DNA of 64,000 bases from Methylobacterium sp. 10 (GTDB lineage: Bacteria; Pseudomonadota; Alphaproteobacteria; Rhizobiales; Beijerinckiaceae), in contig NZ_KI912577.1 of NCBI RefSeq assembly GCF_000519085.1, forward strand, positions 1,370,147 to 1,434,146, written 5' to 3'. The position numbers were made by a program, and so were the translations under genes. Position 1 is the stretch's first letter, and every line of letters begins with the position of its first letter. Shown in pieces: positions 52,746 to 61,972 of the stretch. Under the pieces are notes generated by a model, which ran no database searches, had not been told where the DNA came from, and worked only from the letters and a program-made list of their open reading frames with translations.

Positions 52746-54572
52746 GTGCCGCACGCGACAGAGCTGATCGCCATCATCGCCCTCGGTCTCGTGCTGGCCT
52801 TCGCCTGTGGGATGCTGGCCCAACGCCTGCGGCTGCCTCCCCTGGTCGGTTATCTCCTCGCCGGCGTGCTCGTGGGGCCGTACACGCCCGGCTTCGTCGG
52901 CAATAGCCAGCTCGCGAGCCAGCTCGCCGAGATCGGCGTGATCCTGCTGATGTTCGGGGTCGGCCTGCACTTCTCGATCAAGGACCTGATGGCGGTGCGC
53001 ACCATCGCCCTGCCGGGCGCCATCGTGCAGATCGTGGCAGCCACCACCATGGGCGGCCTGCTGGCACATCTCTGGGGCTGGGGCATCGGCGCGGGTCTCG
53101 TCTTCGGCCTCGCCCTGTCGGTGGCGAGTACCGTGGTGCTGCTGCGGGCGCTGGAGGAGCGCCGGCTCCTCGACAGCGACAAGGGCCGTATCGCGGTGGG
53201 GTGGCTCATCGTCGAGGATCTCGCCATGGTCCTCGCCCTGGTTTTGCTCCCCGCCCTCGCGCCGTCCCTTGGGGGAACCGGCGACGGCGCGGCCCACCAT
53301 GTGGGGGATGGCAACATCTGGCTCACCCTGGCGCTGACGCTGGCCAAGGTCGCGGTGTTCGCCCTGGTGATGCTGGTGGGCGGGCGCCGCGTGGTGCCCT
53401 GGCTCCTCGATCAGGCGGCGCGCACCGGCTCGCGCGAGCTCTTCACCCTGGCGGTCCTCGCCCTGGCGCTGGGCATCGCCTTCGGTTCGGCCGAACTCTT
53501 CGGGGTCTCCTTCGCGCTGGGCGCCTTCTTCGCCGGCATGGTGCTCGCCGAATCCGACCTGAGCCATCAGGCGGCTGCCGATTCCCTGCCGCTGCAGGAT
53601 GCGTTCGCGGTTCTGTTCTTCGTCTCCGTGGGCATGCTGTTCGACCCCGGCATCCTCCTGCGCGAGCCGCTCTCGGTGCTCGCCGTCCTCGGCATCATCC
53701 TCCTCGGCAAGTCCATCGCGGCGGTGGCGATCGTCCTGGCCTTCAAGCATCCCATCGGCACGGCCCTCACCATCGCGGCGAGTCTGGCGCAGATCGGCGA
53801 GTTCTCCTTCATCCTGGTCAGCCTCGGGCTGTCGCTGAAGCTGCTCCCCACCGAGGGGCGCGATCTCATCCTCGGCGGCGCAATCCTCTCCATCACCCTC
53901 AACCCGCTGTTCTTCGTTCTGGCCGACCGGGCGACGCGCTTCTTCGCCGAGCGACCGGATCTCGCCGCCCGGTTCGAGCGGCGCGGCGCGGCGGCGATGG
54001 CCGTCACCGAGGAGGCCAAACCCCATCGCGGCCACGCCATCGTCATCGGCTACGGCCGTGTCGGCAGCACCATCGCCAACGCCTTCGCGACCTGGGACAT
54101 GCCCTACCTCGTAATCGACCGCGACCGCCGCCGCGTCCTCGACCTGCGCAAAGACGGAGTCGAGGCGGTGTTCGGGGACGCCACCGCGCCGGGCATCCTC
54201 GAAGCGGCCGATATCGGACAGGCGAAGCTCATCGTGATCGCGTCGCCCGAACCGCATACGGCACGGCGCCTCGTCGAACTCGCCCGCGAGGCCAATCCCG
54301 GCATCGACACCCTCGTGCGCACCCACAATGACGGCGAGCGGCGCTATTTCGAGGAGCAGCGCGTCGGCCTCGTCCTCATGGCCGAGCGCGAACTCGCCTA
54401 CGGGATGACACTCTACGCCCTGCGCAGCCTCGGGCTGAAGGAGGGCGAAGCGCGCATCTTCGTCGACAGCACCCGCGTGGAAAGCCGCTTGGCTCCCGTG
54501 GAGACCGAGATCGACCAGGGCGCGCCGGAACTACGCCCGCACAAATCGGACGCGGTGGAGGGGAAGGGGTAG
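52746..54572 (+). CDS. KefB/YbaL-type monovalent cation:proton antiporter
   Basis: This 608-residue CPA2 antiporter has twelve or so membrane helices (residues 1-400, RLRLPPLVGYLLAGVLVGPYTPGF, GVGLHFSIKDL, GWLIVEDLAMVLALVLLP, GVSFALGAFFAGMVLAES). A cytosolic TrkA-N/RCK domain (about 425-545) follows with HAIVIGYGRVGSTIANAF and VIDRDRRRVLDLRKDGVEAVFGDA. It is closer to YbaL than to glutathione-gated KefB/KefC. The GTG at 52746 (VPHATELI) is preferred to the distant upstream ATG, which adds 42 basic residues. Confidence 0.9.
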   Translation: MPHATELIAIIALGLVLAFACGMLAQRLRLPPLVGYLLAGVLVGPYTPGFVGNSQLASQLAEIGVILLMFGVGLHFSIKDLMAVRTIALPGAIVQIVAATTMGGLLAHLWGWGIGAGLVFGLALSVASTVVLLRALEERRLLDSDKGRIAVGWLIVEDLAMVLALVLLPALAPSLGGTGDGAAHHVGDGNIWLTLALTLAKVAVFALVMLVGGRRVVPWLLDQAARTGSRELFTLAVLALALGIAFGSAELFGVSFALGAFFAGMVLAESDLSHQAAADSLPLQDAFAVLFFVSVGMLFDPGILLREPLSVLAVLGIILLGKSIAAVAIVLAFKHPIGTALTIAASLAQIGEFSFILVSLGLSLKLLPTEGRDLILGGAILSITLNPLFFVLADRATRFFAERPDLAARFERRGAAAMAVTEEAKPHRGHAIVIGYGRVGSTIANAFATWDMPYLVIDRDRRRVLDLRKDGVEAVFGDATAPGILEAADIGQAKLIVIASPEPHTARRLVELAREANPGIDTLVRTHNDGERRYFEEQRVGLVLMAERELAYGMTLYALRSLGLKEGEARIFVDSTRVESRLAPVETEIDQGAPELRPHKSDAVEGKG

Positions 54573-54682
54573 GTGCGCGGCTCCTCCCGTCGGCCAAGCG
54601 AGACGGGAAAGCGCCGGCGGCGCCATCCCGACCGGTGGATCGACCTCGAGGGTCCGGCCATCGGCGGCTCGTCGGTCGCGGC

Positions 54683-55633
54683 TCAGCCGGGCGCGGACAA
54701 GGCGCTCTTCGGCAGCAGCATATGGACGCCCTTGTTACCATCGACCGTCTGCGTGATGCGCAGATTGCCGGCTAAAGAGCACAGCATGTAGGCCTGATTG
54801 CGGGTCAGTTCGCTGCGAGCGCAGACGTGACGGACCATCTCGCGCACCGCCTGGCGCATGGCCTCGTCGAGGCTCTCATGCAACCCGATCGTCATGAGAT
54901 CGGTGGGCGTCTCGGCGAAGGGCCATGAGAAGCCGAGATCCTTGCGCACGGTGAGGCGGAAGGTTCCTGAAAGGCCGGTCTCGAGGGCCGTGATGCAGAC
55001 CTCGCCGTCGCCTTGCACGCCGTGGCCGTCACCGGCATAGAATCCGGCGCCAGGGTTGAAGACGGGCAGATAGAGCGACGTGCCGACCTTGAGCTCCTTG
55101 TTGTCCATGTTCCCGCCGAAGGCGCGGGGTACCGGAGAACCGACCCGGCCCCAGGCGGCGGGAGGTGCCGTACCCATGATCCCGAAGAACGGATCGAGGG
55201 GCAGCTCGGCGCCCCAGGGCAGGATCGCGACGCCGCGGGTGACATCGATATCGGGATGGATCGTCTCGTAATCGGTGAACTCGTCCGGCAGGGTGCCAAG
55301 CAGGGGCAGGATCGCCACGAAGCCCCAATCCATGCGGAATTTCAGATCGAGGATGTCGACCTGAAGCACGTCGCCGGGTTCCGCCCCGCGGACATGGACC
55401 GGGCCGGTGACGAAATGCGGTCCGGGGCCGGAGGCCAGCGTATCGAGGGCCGCGAGATAATCGGGCGGCACCCGGGCCGGGTCGGGGTGGAGGGATTCCC
55501 TTCCGCCGGCCGGAAACGAATGGAGCGTGACGGTGTCGCCGGACTCGATCTCCAGGACCGGCGGCAGAGCGGCGTCGAAATAGCCGAGCACCATCGTGTC
55601 GGGTGTCGCGGGAATCTCGTGATGCGTCGACAT
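54683..55633 (-). CDS. fmdA: Acetamidase/formamidase
   Basis: This 316-residue enzyme of the FmdA_AmdA family hydrolyses formamide or acetamide to the acid and ammonia. Features are GDTVTLHSFPAGG near residue 32, GPVHVRGAEPGDVLQVDILD (about 77-96), FGGNMDNKELKVGTSLYLPV (about 173-192, metal and active site), and GAGFYAGDGHGVQGDGEV (about 196-213). It is 25 bases after urtE and probably the last gene of the urt transcription unit. In a methylotroph the formate could be oxidised for reducing power. The choice between formamide and acetamide is not readable. Confidence 0.92.
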   Translation of the reverse strand: MSTHHEIPATPDTMVLGYFDAALPPVLEIESGDTVTLHSFPAGGRESLHPDPARVPPDYLAALDTLASGPGPHFVTGPVHVRGAEPGDVLQVDILDLKFRMDWGFVAILPLLGTLPDEFTDYETIHPDIDVTRGVAILPWGAELPLDPFFGIMGTAPPAAWGRVGSPVPRAFGGNMDNKELKVGTSLYLPVFNPGAGFYAGDGHGVQGDGEVCITALETGLSGTFRLTVRKDLGFSWPFAETPTDLMTIGLHESLDEAMRQAVREMVRHVCARSELTRNQAYMLCSLAGNLRITQTVDGNKGVHMLLPKSALSAPG

Positions 55634-55658
55634 GAGGGATCCTTTCGATGATCGATGG

Positions 55659-56387
55659 TCAGACGGCGATGTGCCGGGCGAGGGCGGCGTGGTCCAAGCT
55701 CTCCCGCGTGCCCCGTTCGACCACGCCGCCGCGCGAGAGGACGACGAAGGAATCGGCGAGCCGGACCGCGAATTCGAGATACTGCTCCACGAGGAGCACG
55801 GTGATCCGGCCCTGGAGCCCTTCGATCACGGCCTCGATCGCCGAAACGATGGAGGGCTGGATGCCCTCGGTCGGCTCGTCGAGGAGGATGAGGCGGGGGC
55901 GGGTACTGAGCGCGCGGGCGATGGCGAGCTGCTGCTGCTGGCCGCCCGAGAGGTTTCCGCCGGGCCTGTTCCACAGGCCGCGCAGGGCCGGGAACAGGGC
56001 AACCGCCTCGTCCACGGCGTCCGTGCGGTCGAGCCCGTGCGCCCGTGCGGCGACGCGCAGGTTCTCCGCCACGGTGAGGTCCGCGAAGATCTCGCGGCCC
56101 TGGGGCACGATGGCGAGGCCCGCCCGCGCCCGCCGGTCCGGCGACATGTCGGTGATGTCGGTCTCGCCGAGGGCGATGCGGCCCTGGCTCGTTGGGATCA
56201 GTCCGGCGAGACAGCGCAGCAGCGTGGTCTTGCCCGCACCGTTGCGGCCGAGCACCGCCAGGCAGGCGCCGGGCGCGATGGAAAAGCCCACGTTCCGCAG
56301 CACCTGCGCACTGCCGTAATGCTGGTCGAGGCCGGTGACGGACAGGCCCAACGGGCTCGGCGCAAGGGAGTGGGACGCATCGCTCAT
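55659..56387 (-). CDS. urtE: Urea/amide ABC transporter ATP-binding protein UrtE
   Basis: This 242-residue LivF-type ATPase has Walker A in LGRNGAGKTTLLRCLAGLIP (about residues 46-65), a Q-loop in VPQGREIFADLTV, signature LSGGQQQQLAIARALSTRP and Walker B LILLDEPTEGIQPSIV. The last four residues of the IQPS segment are typical of UrtE. Its ATG overlaps the urtD stop as ATGA. It works with UrtD to power uptake through UrtB and UrtC. Confidence 0.93.
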   Translation of the reverse strand: MSDASHSLAPSPLGLSVTGLDQHYGSAQVLRNVGFSIAPGACLAVLGRNGAGKTTLLRCLAGLIPTSQGRIALGETDITDMSPDRRARAGLAIVPQGREIFADLTVAENLRVAARAHGLDRTDAVDEAVALFPALRGLWNRPGGNLSGGQQQQLAIARALSTRPRLILLDEPTEGIQPSIVSAIEAVIEGLQGRITVLLVEQYLEFAVRLADSFVVLSRGGVVERGTRESLDHAALARHIAV

Positions 56388-57094
56388 CGGCCCAGGAACA
56401 CCTCGATGACCCGTGTATCCGCGCGGGCGCCGGCCATCCCGCCCTCGAACAGGGTGCGGCCTTCGTGCAGCACGGTGACCCGGTCGGCGATCGCCTCGAC
56501 GAAGGCCATATCGTGTTCGATCACCAGGATCGTCCGGTCGGGGCGGCGCAGGGACCGGATCAGGTCGGCGGTCCGCACGGTCTCGGCATCGGACAATCCC
56601 GCCACGGGTTCATCGAGGAGGACCAGCCTCGGACGGGAAGCGAGCACCATGCCGATCTCGAGCCATTGCTTCTCTCCATGCGCCAGAGAGCCCGCGAGCG
56701 TGTCCGCGCGCCCCTCCAGGCCGGTCTCGGCGAGGGAGGCCGCCACGCGGTCGGATCGCTCGGCGGTCGGGCAGTCGAGGCCGCAGCCGATCTCCAGGTT
56801 CTCGCGCACGGTGAGGGCGGGAAAGACGCTGGGCTTCTGGAACTTGCGACGCACCCCGGCGCGGGCGATCTGCGCCTCCGAGCGCCGGGTCAGGTCGAGA
56901 TCGTCGCCGAGCAGGATGCGGCCTGATGTCGGTCTGGCGATGCCGGTGATGGCGTCGAGAAGCGTGGTCTTGCCGGCGCCGTTCGGTCCTATCACGGCCC
57001 GGACCTCGCCGGGATCGATGGCCAGGGACAGGCCGTCGAGGGCGCGGAACCGCCCGAACACGACGCTCAGGTTCTCGATGACCAGGGCGCTCAT
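56384..57094 (-). CDS. urtD: Urea/amide ABC transporter ATP-binding protein UrtD
   Basis: This 236-residue LivG-type ATPase has Walker A in VIGPNGAGKTTLLDAITGI (about residues 34-52), the UrtD-typical ARAGVRRKFQKPSVFPALTV, and LAHGEKQWLEIGMVLASRPR, where the ABC signature is LAHGEKQ, a feature of UrtD. Walker B LVLLDEPVAGLSD follows. Its ATG overlaps the urtC stop as ATGA. Confidence 0.94.
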   Translation of the reverse strand: MSALVIENLSVVFGRFRALDGLSLAIDPGEVRAVIGPNGAGKTTLLDAITGIARPTSGRILLGDDLDLTRRSEAQIARAGVRRKFQKPSVFPALTVRENLEIGCGLDCPTAERSDRVAASLAETGLEGRADTLAGSLAHGEKQWLEIGMVLASRPRLVLLDEPVAGLSDAETVRTADLIRSLRRPDRTILVIEHDMAFVEAIADRVTVLHEGRTLFEGGMAGARADTRVIEVFLGR

Positions 57095-58203
57095 CCGAGC
57101 TCCCCGCCGCGCCGCAGCCAAGTCGGCCTCAGGCGCAGGGTCGCGAGGTCGAGGAGGCCGTTCGGCAGTCCCAGCACCACCACCAGGACGAGGCCCGACA
57201 GGATGAAGGGCCAGGCCTCCGGCATCGCGGCACTCAGCCAGAACTTGAGGGCATTGACCACGACGGCGCCGATCACCGCGCCGCCGAGCCGGCCCATCCC
57301 GCCGATGGCCACCCAGACCGCGATCTCGATGGAGAGGTCGGGGCTGAGGACCCGCGGATTGATGATGCCGACCTGGGGCACGTAGAGGATTCCGGCCAAG
57401 GCCGCGATCGTCGCGGAGAGGCACCAGATCCCGAGCTTGAGGCGCGTGGTGCTGTAGCCGAGGGTGCGCAGGCGGGCCTCGTCGTCGCGGCAGGCGAGCA
57501 TGCGCCGGCCGATGCGCCCGACCACCAGGGCCCGTGCGCCCGCCAGGACCAGGGCCAGGGCCAGGAGGGTCGCCACGGCCAGACCCGTGACCGTGCCGGG
57601 CGCGCCGATGGGATGGCCGAACAGGAGCGGGAACCCGGTCATGCCGTTGTTGCCGCCGAGCCCCGTATCGTTCCGGAACATCAGCAGCATGGCGACATAG
57701 ACCAGGGCCTGGCTGATGATCGAGAAGTAGACGCCGTTCACCCGCGAGCGGAACGAAGCATAGCCGAACACGAAGGCGATGGCGGCCGACAGGACCAGGG
57801 CCACGACGAGGGCATACGGCGCGCTCGCCAGGCCGGACCAGTACAGCGGCAAGGTCTTCCACCCCATGAACTGCATCAGGTCCGGCGCCACGCCGGTGAC
57901 CGCATAGGCGTGGGAGAGCAGGTGCATGGCGCAGACATAGCCGCCGATGGCGAAGAACAGGCCGTGCCCCAGGCTGAGAATGCCGAGATAGCCCCAGACC
58001 AGATCGAGGGAGACGGCGAGGATGGCAAAGGCCGCGAGCTGCCCGACCATGTTCACGAGGTAAGGCGCGGGCTGCAGCAGAACGAGGGCGAGGGCGCCGG
58101 CGACGACGAGGGCGATCACCGCCGCCAGGAGCGGATCGCCGCCCAGACCGGGGACGAGGCGGCGGGACGCCGTCATGGACGATGTCTCCATTGCTTCGCT
58201 CAT
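57091..58203 (-). CDS. urtC: Urea/amide ABC transporter permease UrtC
   Basis: This 370-residue LivM-type permease has about ten membrane helices. Family features are LDLVWGYLGILSLGHGLFFAIGGY (about residues 66-89), ALVYVAMLLMFRNDTGLGGNNGM (about 166-188), and LAGILYVPQVGIINPRVLSPD with GMGRLGGAVIGAVVVNALKF. The TGLGGNNG motif is characteristic of UrtC. The ATG at 58203 overlaps the urtB stop by four bases; a later ATG (MTASRRL) nine codons in is possible. Confidence 0.93.
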   Translation of the reverse strand: MSEAMETSSMTASRRLVPGLGGDPLLAAVIALVVAGALALVLLQPAPYLVNMVGQLAAFAILAVSLDLVWGYLGILSLGHGLFFAIGGYVCAMHLLSHAYAVTGVAPDLMQFMGWKTLPLYWSGLASAPYALVVALVLSAAIAFVFGYASFRSRVNGVYFSIISQALVYVAMLLMFRNDTGLGGNNGMTGFPLLFGHPIGAPGTVTGLAVATLLALALVLAGARALVVGRIGRRMLACRDDEARLRTLGYSTTRLKLGIWCLSATIAALAGILYVPQVGIINPRVLSPDLSIEIAVWVAIGGMGRLGGAVIGAVVVNALKFWLSAAMPEAWPFILSGLVLVVVLGLPNGLLDLATLRLRPTWLRRGGELG

Positions 58204-59831
58204 CGCCGTCGCCTGACGGCGAACAGCCCCTCGGGCCGGCGCTGGAGGAACAGGATGATGCCCGCGAGCACGATCACCTTGGCGGCGACCGCGCCGTAGA
58301 ACGGCTCGATCAGCACGTTGGCACCGCCGATGCCCAGAGCCGCGACCAGGGTGCCGATGACGGTGCCGACGCCGCCGAGCACGACCACCATGAAGCTGTC
58401 GACGATGAAGGTCGCACCCATGCCCGGATTGACGCTGTAGATCGGACACAGGGCGACGCCGGCGAGCCCGGCCAGTCCCGAGCCGAAGCCGAAGGCGAGG
58501 CGGTCGACCCGGCGGGTGCGGATACCGAGGCACGCCGCCATGTCGCGGTTCTGGGTGACCGCCCGGATGTCGAGGCCGAGGGGGGTGCGCTTCAGGATCA
58601 GGAGCGTCAGCGCCAGGGTGGCGGCGGCGAAGGCGATGGCGAAGAGCCGGTTCCAGGTGACGATGAAATCGGCATAGAGCGGCACGCCGCCGCTCACGTA
58701 GGTAGGCATGGCGAATTGCAGGTTCTGCGATCCGAAAATCACGCGCACGAGATTGATCAGGAACAGGCTCACCGCCCAGGTGGCGAGCAGGCTCATCAGC
58801 GGCCGGCGATAGAGGTGGCGCAGGATCAGCGCTTCGATGAGGATCCCCACCAGCGCGGCGGCGAGGAACGCGACGGGGATGGCGGCGAGGAGGTAGAGAT
58901 CGAGGAAGCCCGGCGCGAACCGGCGGAACGCCTCCTGCACGCCGTAGGCGGCGTAGGCGCCGACCATGATGAACTCGCCCTGGGCGAGGTTGATCACGCC
59001 CATCAGCCCGAAGATGATCGCCAGCCCCGCAGCGGCCATGAAGAGAATGCTGGCGAAGCTCAAGCCGTTGTAGAGCAGCGCGAGACCGTTGCCGATCCAC
59101 ACTGCCCGTTCGACCCTGACGATCCCGGCGTCCAGAGCCGCGCGGAAGGTCGGGTCCGCGCCATAGGCGGGATCGCTCTTCAGGGCCGAGAGGCGAGAGA
59201 CCACTGCACCCGACGGGGCGTCGGCCACCGCGCGGATCGCCGCCAGACGCCGCGCCGGGTCGGGCGAGGACAAGGCGGCCCCCTGTGCCGCGATGCCGAT
59301 CACCGCCTTCAACCCGGCATCCCTCTCGTTGGTCTGCGCCCGCAGCAGCACGGCATCGGGCACGCCTGCCATGCGTCGCTCGACGGCCGCCAGCCCCCTG
59401 GACCGAAGCTCCACGGTCTCACCCGCCACCAGCGTCGCAATGCCGAGGGCGGTCTCGGTGAGGGCGCGCTGGCGCAGGCCGAGCACCGGCGAGCGTCCGC
59501 CCTCGGCGGAACGGACGGCGCCGCTTCCGACCTCGCGCCCGGCCGATGCTCCCGCCTTGTCGAGCAGGACGGCCGTGTCGCCGAGACAGACGAGGCGTCT
59601 CTCCAGCAGGCCGCGCAGCAGGACGCCCGCGGCGGCGAGATCGTCGACCGCTTCCTCGCCGCTCGACCGGATCAGCGCATCCAGCGCCCTGGTCTGCGCG
59701 GCGCCATCGCCGCACAGGCTGACGGCGAAACCGGCGCGGTCGAGGCCGGGCGTCGCCCCGAAGGTCGGCTGCACCAGACCGGCGATGAGCAGGAACGCAC
59801 CCCAGATCCAGGCCTTCACGCCCTCAGCCAT
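58200..59831 (-). CDS. urtB: Urea/amide ABC transporter permease UrtB
   Basis: This 543-residue LivH-type permease has a signal-like first helix and a long periplasmic helical domain (about residues 25-250, repeats such as RRLAAIRAVADAPSGAV). The permease domain follows: LALLYNGLSFASILFMAAAGLAIIFGLMGV, INLAQGEFIMVGAYAAYGVQ, NRDMAACLGIRTRRVDRLAFGFGSGLAG. The N-terminal domain is specific to UrtB. The ATG at 59831 overlaps the urtA stop by eight bases. Confidence 0.94.
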   Translation of the reverse strand: MAEGVKAWIWGAFLLIAGLVQPTFGATPGLDRAGFAVSLCGDGAAQTRALDALIRSSGEEAVDDLAAAGVLLRGLLERRLVCLGDTAVLLDKAGASAGREVGSGAVRSAEGGRSPVLGLRQRALTETALGIATLVAGETVELRSRGLAAVERRMAGVPDAVLLRAQTNERDAGLKAVIGIAAQGAALSSPDPARRLAAIRAVADAPSGAVVSRLSALKSDPAYGADPTFRAALDAGIVRVERAVWIGNGLALLYNGLSFASILFMAAAGLAIIFGLMGVINLAQGEFIMVGAYAAYGVQEAFRRFAPGFLDLYLLAAIPVAFLAAALVGILIEALILRHLYRRPLMSLLATWAVSLFLINLVRVIFGSQNLQFAMPTYVSGGVPLYADFIVTWNRLFAIAFAAATLALTLLILKRTPLGLDIRAVTQNRDMAACLGIRTRRVDRLAFGFGSGLAGLAGVALCPIYSVNPGMGATFIVDSFMVVVLGGVGTVIGTLVAALGIGGANVLIEPFYGAVAAKVIVLAGIILFLQRRPEGLFAVRRRR

Positions 59832-61050
59832 ACGGGCTGAACGGCACGGGCTTGGGAGCATCGGGCGATTGCCAGAGGATGTCGAAGCCCTGCTTCTCGT
59901 TGACCGAGCCGATGAAGACGCCGCGAGAGACGTAGTTGTTCTCCCCCGTCATCGTCAGGGTGTAACCGGAGGGATCGGCAAAGCTCAGGCCCGCGAAGGC
60001 CTTGCGCACTTCGGGCACGTCGAAGCTCCCCGCCTTCGCCGCCGCCAGTGCCCAGAGCTGGACGCTGTCATAGGCCGAGACCATCGGATCGATGACCGTG
60101 TCGGCGCTGAAGGGCACCGACTTGGCCTTCACGTAAGCGGCCCAGTCTCCGAGGAACCGGGTATTGGCCTCGGCCTTGGCGGCCTGGAGATAGGCCCAGC
60201 AATTGAGGTGGCCGACGAGCGGCGCGGTATCCAGCCCCTCGAGGTCGGCCTCCACCATGTCGAGGCCGAGGATCGGCACATCGGTGGCGCGGATGCCTTG
60301 GTTGGCGAATTCGCGCAGGAAGTCGGGAATCGACGACCCCACCACCGTCAGCACGACGATCGGCTGGCCGCCCGGCTCGGCGGCAAAGCTCCGGATCTGA
60401 TTCACCAGGGTCTGGAAGTTGGAGAAGCCGAGCGGCACGTATTCCTCGCGCCAGGCAGTCGCCGCGACGCCCTTCGACGCCCAATAAGCCTTCAGCTGCT
60501 TGTTGATCGTGCGCGGCCAGACGTAATCGGAGCCGATCATGAAGAAGCGCTTGGCCCCGACACCCTCCGTACCCATCAGGTAATCGACGGCAGGCAGCAC
60601 CGAACTCGCCGGCGGCGAGTTCACGTAGACGATGTTCTTGGAGTTCTCGTCGCCCTCGAAATGGAGCGGATAGAACAGCAGCCCGTCATTCTGCTCGACC
60701 ACCGGCAGGACCGATTTGCGCGAGACCGAGGTCCAGCAGCCGAACAGGGCGGCGACCCTCTCCTGCTGCAGCATCTGCCGTCCGATCTGGGCGTAGAGCG
60801 GCCAGTCCGAGGCGGGGTCCGAGGTGACGACCTCAATGCGGCGCCCGTTGACGCCGCCCTTGGCGTTGAGCCCGTCCGCGGCCATGCGCACCACATGGTT
60901 CAGTCGGCCTTCGATATTGGCCATCGTGCCCGAGGAGGAGAACAGGCACCCGAGCTTGACCGTATCGGCCGCCCAGGCCGGGCGGATGATGGCGGGGGCG
61001 GCGAGCGCCGCCGCGGTCCCGATGAAATGACGCCTCGTGACATCGACCAT
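59824..61050 (-). CDS. urtA: Urea/short-chain amide ABC transporter substrate-binding protein UrtA
   Basis: This 408-residue type I periplasmic binding protein has a twin-arginine signal (TRRHFIGTAAALAAPAIIRP, cleaved near AWA-ADT), so it is probably Tat-exported and folded before transport. Features are VKLGCLFSSSGTMANIEGRL, ALFGCWTSVSRKSVLPVVEQ, GLLFYPLHFEGDENSKNIVY and FFMIGSDYVWPRTINKQLKAY, as in UrtA and the related FmdD. It heads the urtABCDE-fmdA unit. The ligand may be urea or formamide-like amides; the adjacent formamidase and lack of urease favour amides here. Confidence 0.92.
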   Translation of the reverse strand: MVDVTRRHFIGTAAALAAPAIIRPAWAADTVKLGCLFSSSGTMANIEGRLNHVVRMAADGLNAKGGVNGRRIEVVTSDPASDWPLYAQIGRQMLQQERVAALFGCWTSVSRKSVLPVVEQNDGLLFYPLHFEGDENSKNIVYVNSPPASSVLPAVDYLMGTEGVGAKRFFMIGSDYVWPRTINKQLKAYWASKGVAATAWREEYVPLGFSNFQTLVNQIRSFAAEPGGQPIVVLTVVGSSIPDFLREFANQGIRATDVPILGLDMVEADLEGLDTAPLVGHLNCWAYLQAAKAEANTRFLGDWAAYVKAKSVPFSADTVIDPMVSAYDSVQLWALAAAKAGSFDVPEVRKAFAGLSFADPSGYTLTMTGENNYVSRGVFIGSVNEKQGFDILWQSPDAPKPVPFSPYG

Positions 61051-61301
61051 GGGCTCTGTACCTTCCCCTGACACGAGGCGAAGTGTCGGATTCCCGATGG
61101 CGCGGTGGAAGGTCAAATGGGCTGCACATGCCCTCCGGTCTGCGCAAAACCTTGGCGGACCGCCTACGAAGCAGGCTTGATGCTGGGCAAAACGTCAAAA
61201 TTACCAAGAATGACGATAACCGCGAGCAGATCTTGGCTCCCGTTCACCGGTGCGCTTCTTGCTTGGGCCGCATCGCCATCTCGCATCGCGGAGGCTTGCC
61301 C
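61051..61301 (-). promoter_or_regulatory. Promoter region of the urt operon
   Basis: This region lies upstream of urtA and divergent from the IS3-like gene. On the minus strand TTTTGACGTTTTGCC (around 61201-61187) could be a -35 region. I do not see a full sigma-54 or NtrC site. GGGAAGG before the urtA ATG is the probable ribosome binding site. Confidence 0.3.
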
Positions 61302-61688
61302 ATGCGTCGATCCCGACACACCGATCAGGAAGTCGCCTTTCTGTTGAAGGAGGCGGAGGACGGCATCCCCGTCGCCGCGATCTGCAAGGCGGCCCATATC
61401 TCGGTCGGGACCTTCTACCGCTGGCGTCGCCGCCTCGGCGGCCTACCGCCGGCAGGCGTCGCCCATCTCGGGCAGGTCGAGCGCGAGAACGCCGCTCTGA
61501 AGGCCGAACTGGTCCGCCTCAGGCAATCCCTGCTCGCCCTGTCCCCTCGCCATGCCGACAGCACGGGACATCCAGTCCGAACGGGACACCACCGCCCCGG
61601 AACGCCTTCGGCCAGCGTCGGAAGCGTGCGCTATCGCGGGGGAGCCGTCTCCGTCGGGCGCTACGCCTTCGTGCGAGGGGCCAACTAG
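61302..61688 (+). CDS. IS3-family OrfA-like helix-turn-helix protein, stand-alone
   Basis: This 128-residue protein matches IS3 OrfA over its first 78 residues: RRSRHTDQEVAFLLKEAEDG, IPVAAICKAAHISVGTFYRW (the helix-turn-helix) and RRRLGGLPPAGVAHLGQVER, with a coiled-coil leucine stretch ENAALKAELVRLRQSL. The remaining 50 residues are Arg/Gly-rich and not OrfA-like. No OrfB follows, and no terminal inverted repeats are seen. It is either an IS remnant or one of the domesticated transposase-like regulators. GGAGG precedes the ATG by seven bases. Confidence 0.7.
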   Translation: MRRSRHTDQEVAFLLKEAEDGIPVAAICKAAHISVGTFYRWRRRLGGLPPAGVAHLGQVERENAALKAELVRLRQSLLALSPRHADSTGHPVRTGHHRPGTPSASVGSVRYRGGAVSVGRYAFVRGAN

Positions 61689-61861
61689 AACCCGGTCCCG
61701 TCACCCTCATCGGCTCAGGAAGGCTCCCTCCGCGCGCCCGGCATGCGTCCACCGTGCGACTGGTGCTCGAGGAGGGTCACACAGACATCCCTGCAAGCGT
61801 CCCATGGTCAACGACACCGTTGCGCGGAGGCACGGCTTGGGCTAGGTGTCGTGCACGGTCA

Positions 61862-61938
61862 GCACCCGTAGCTCAGCTGGATAGAGCGTTGCCCTCCGAA
61901 GGCAAAGGTCACACGTTCGAATCGTGTCGGGTGCGCCA
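61862..61938 (+). tRNA. tRNA-Arg (anticodon CCG)
   Basis: The cloverleaf is complete: acceptor GCACCCG with CGGGTGC, D-arm GCTC/GAGC, anticodon stem TTGCC/GGCAA with loop CTCCGAA (anticodon CCG), T-arm ACACG/CGTGT with TTCGAAT, discriminator G and an encoded CCA. It decodes CGG. A serine recombinase gene begins facing it 35 bases beyond, so its 3' end may mark an integration boundary. Confidence 0.98.
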
Positions 61939-61972
61939 TTCACGTACAGAACTACGAACGCCGGGGGGGGCA

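Noticed and set aside
61051..61301. NtrC or sigma-54 site upstream of urtA
   Set aside because: A nitrogen-controlled promoter would be expected, but no GG-N10-GC core with proper flanks or clear NtrC palindrome is visible.
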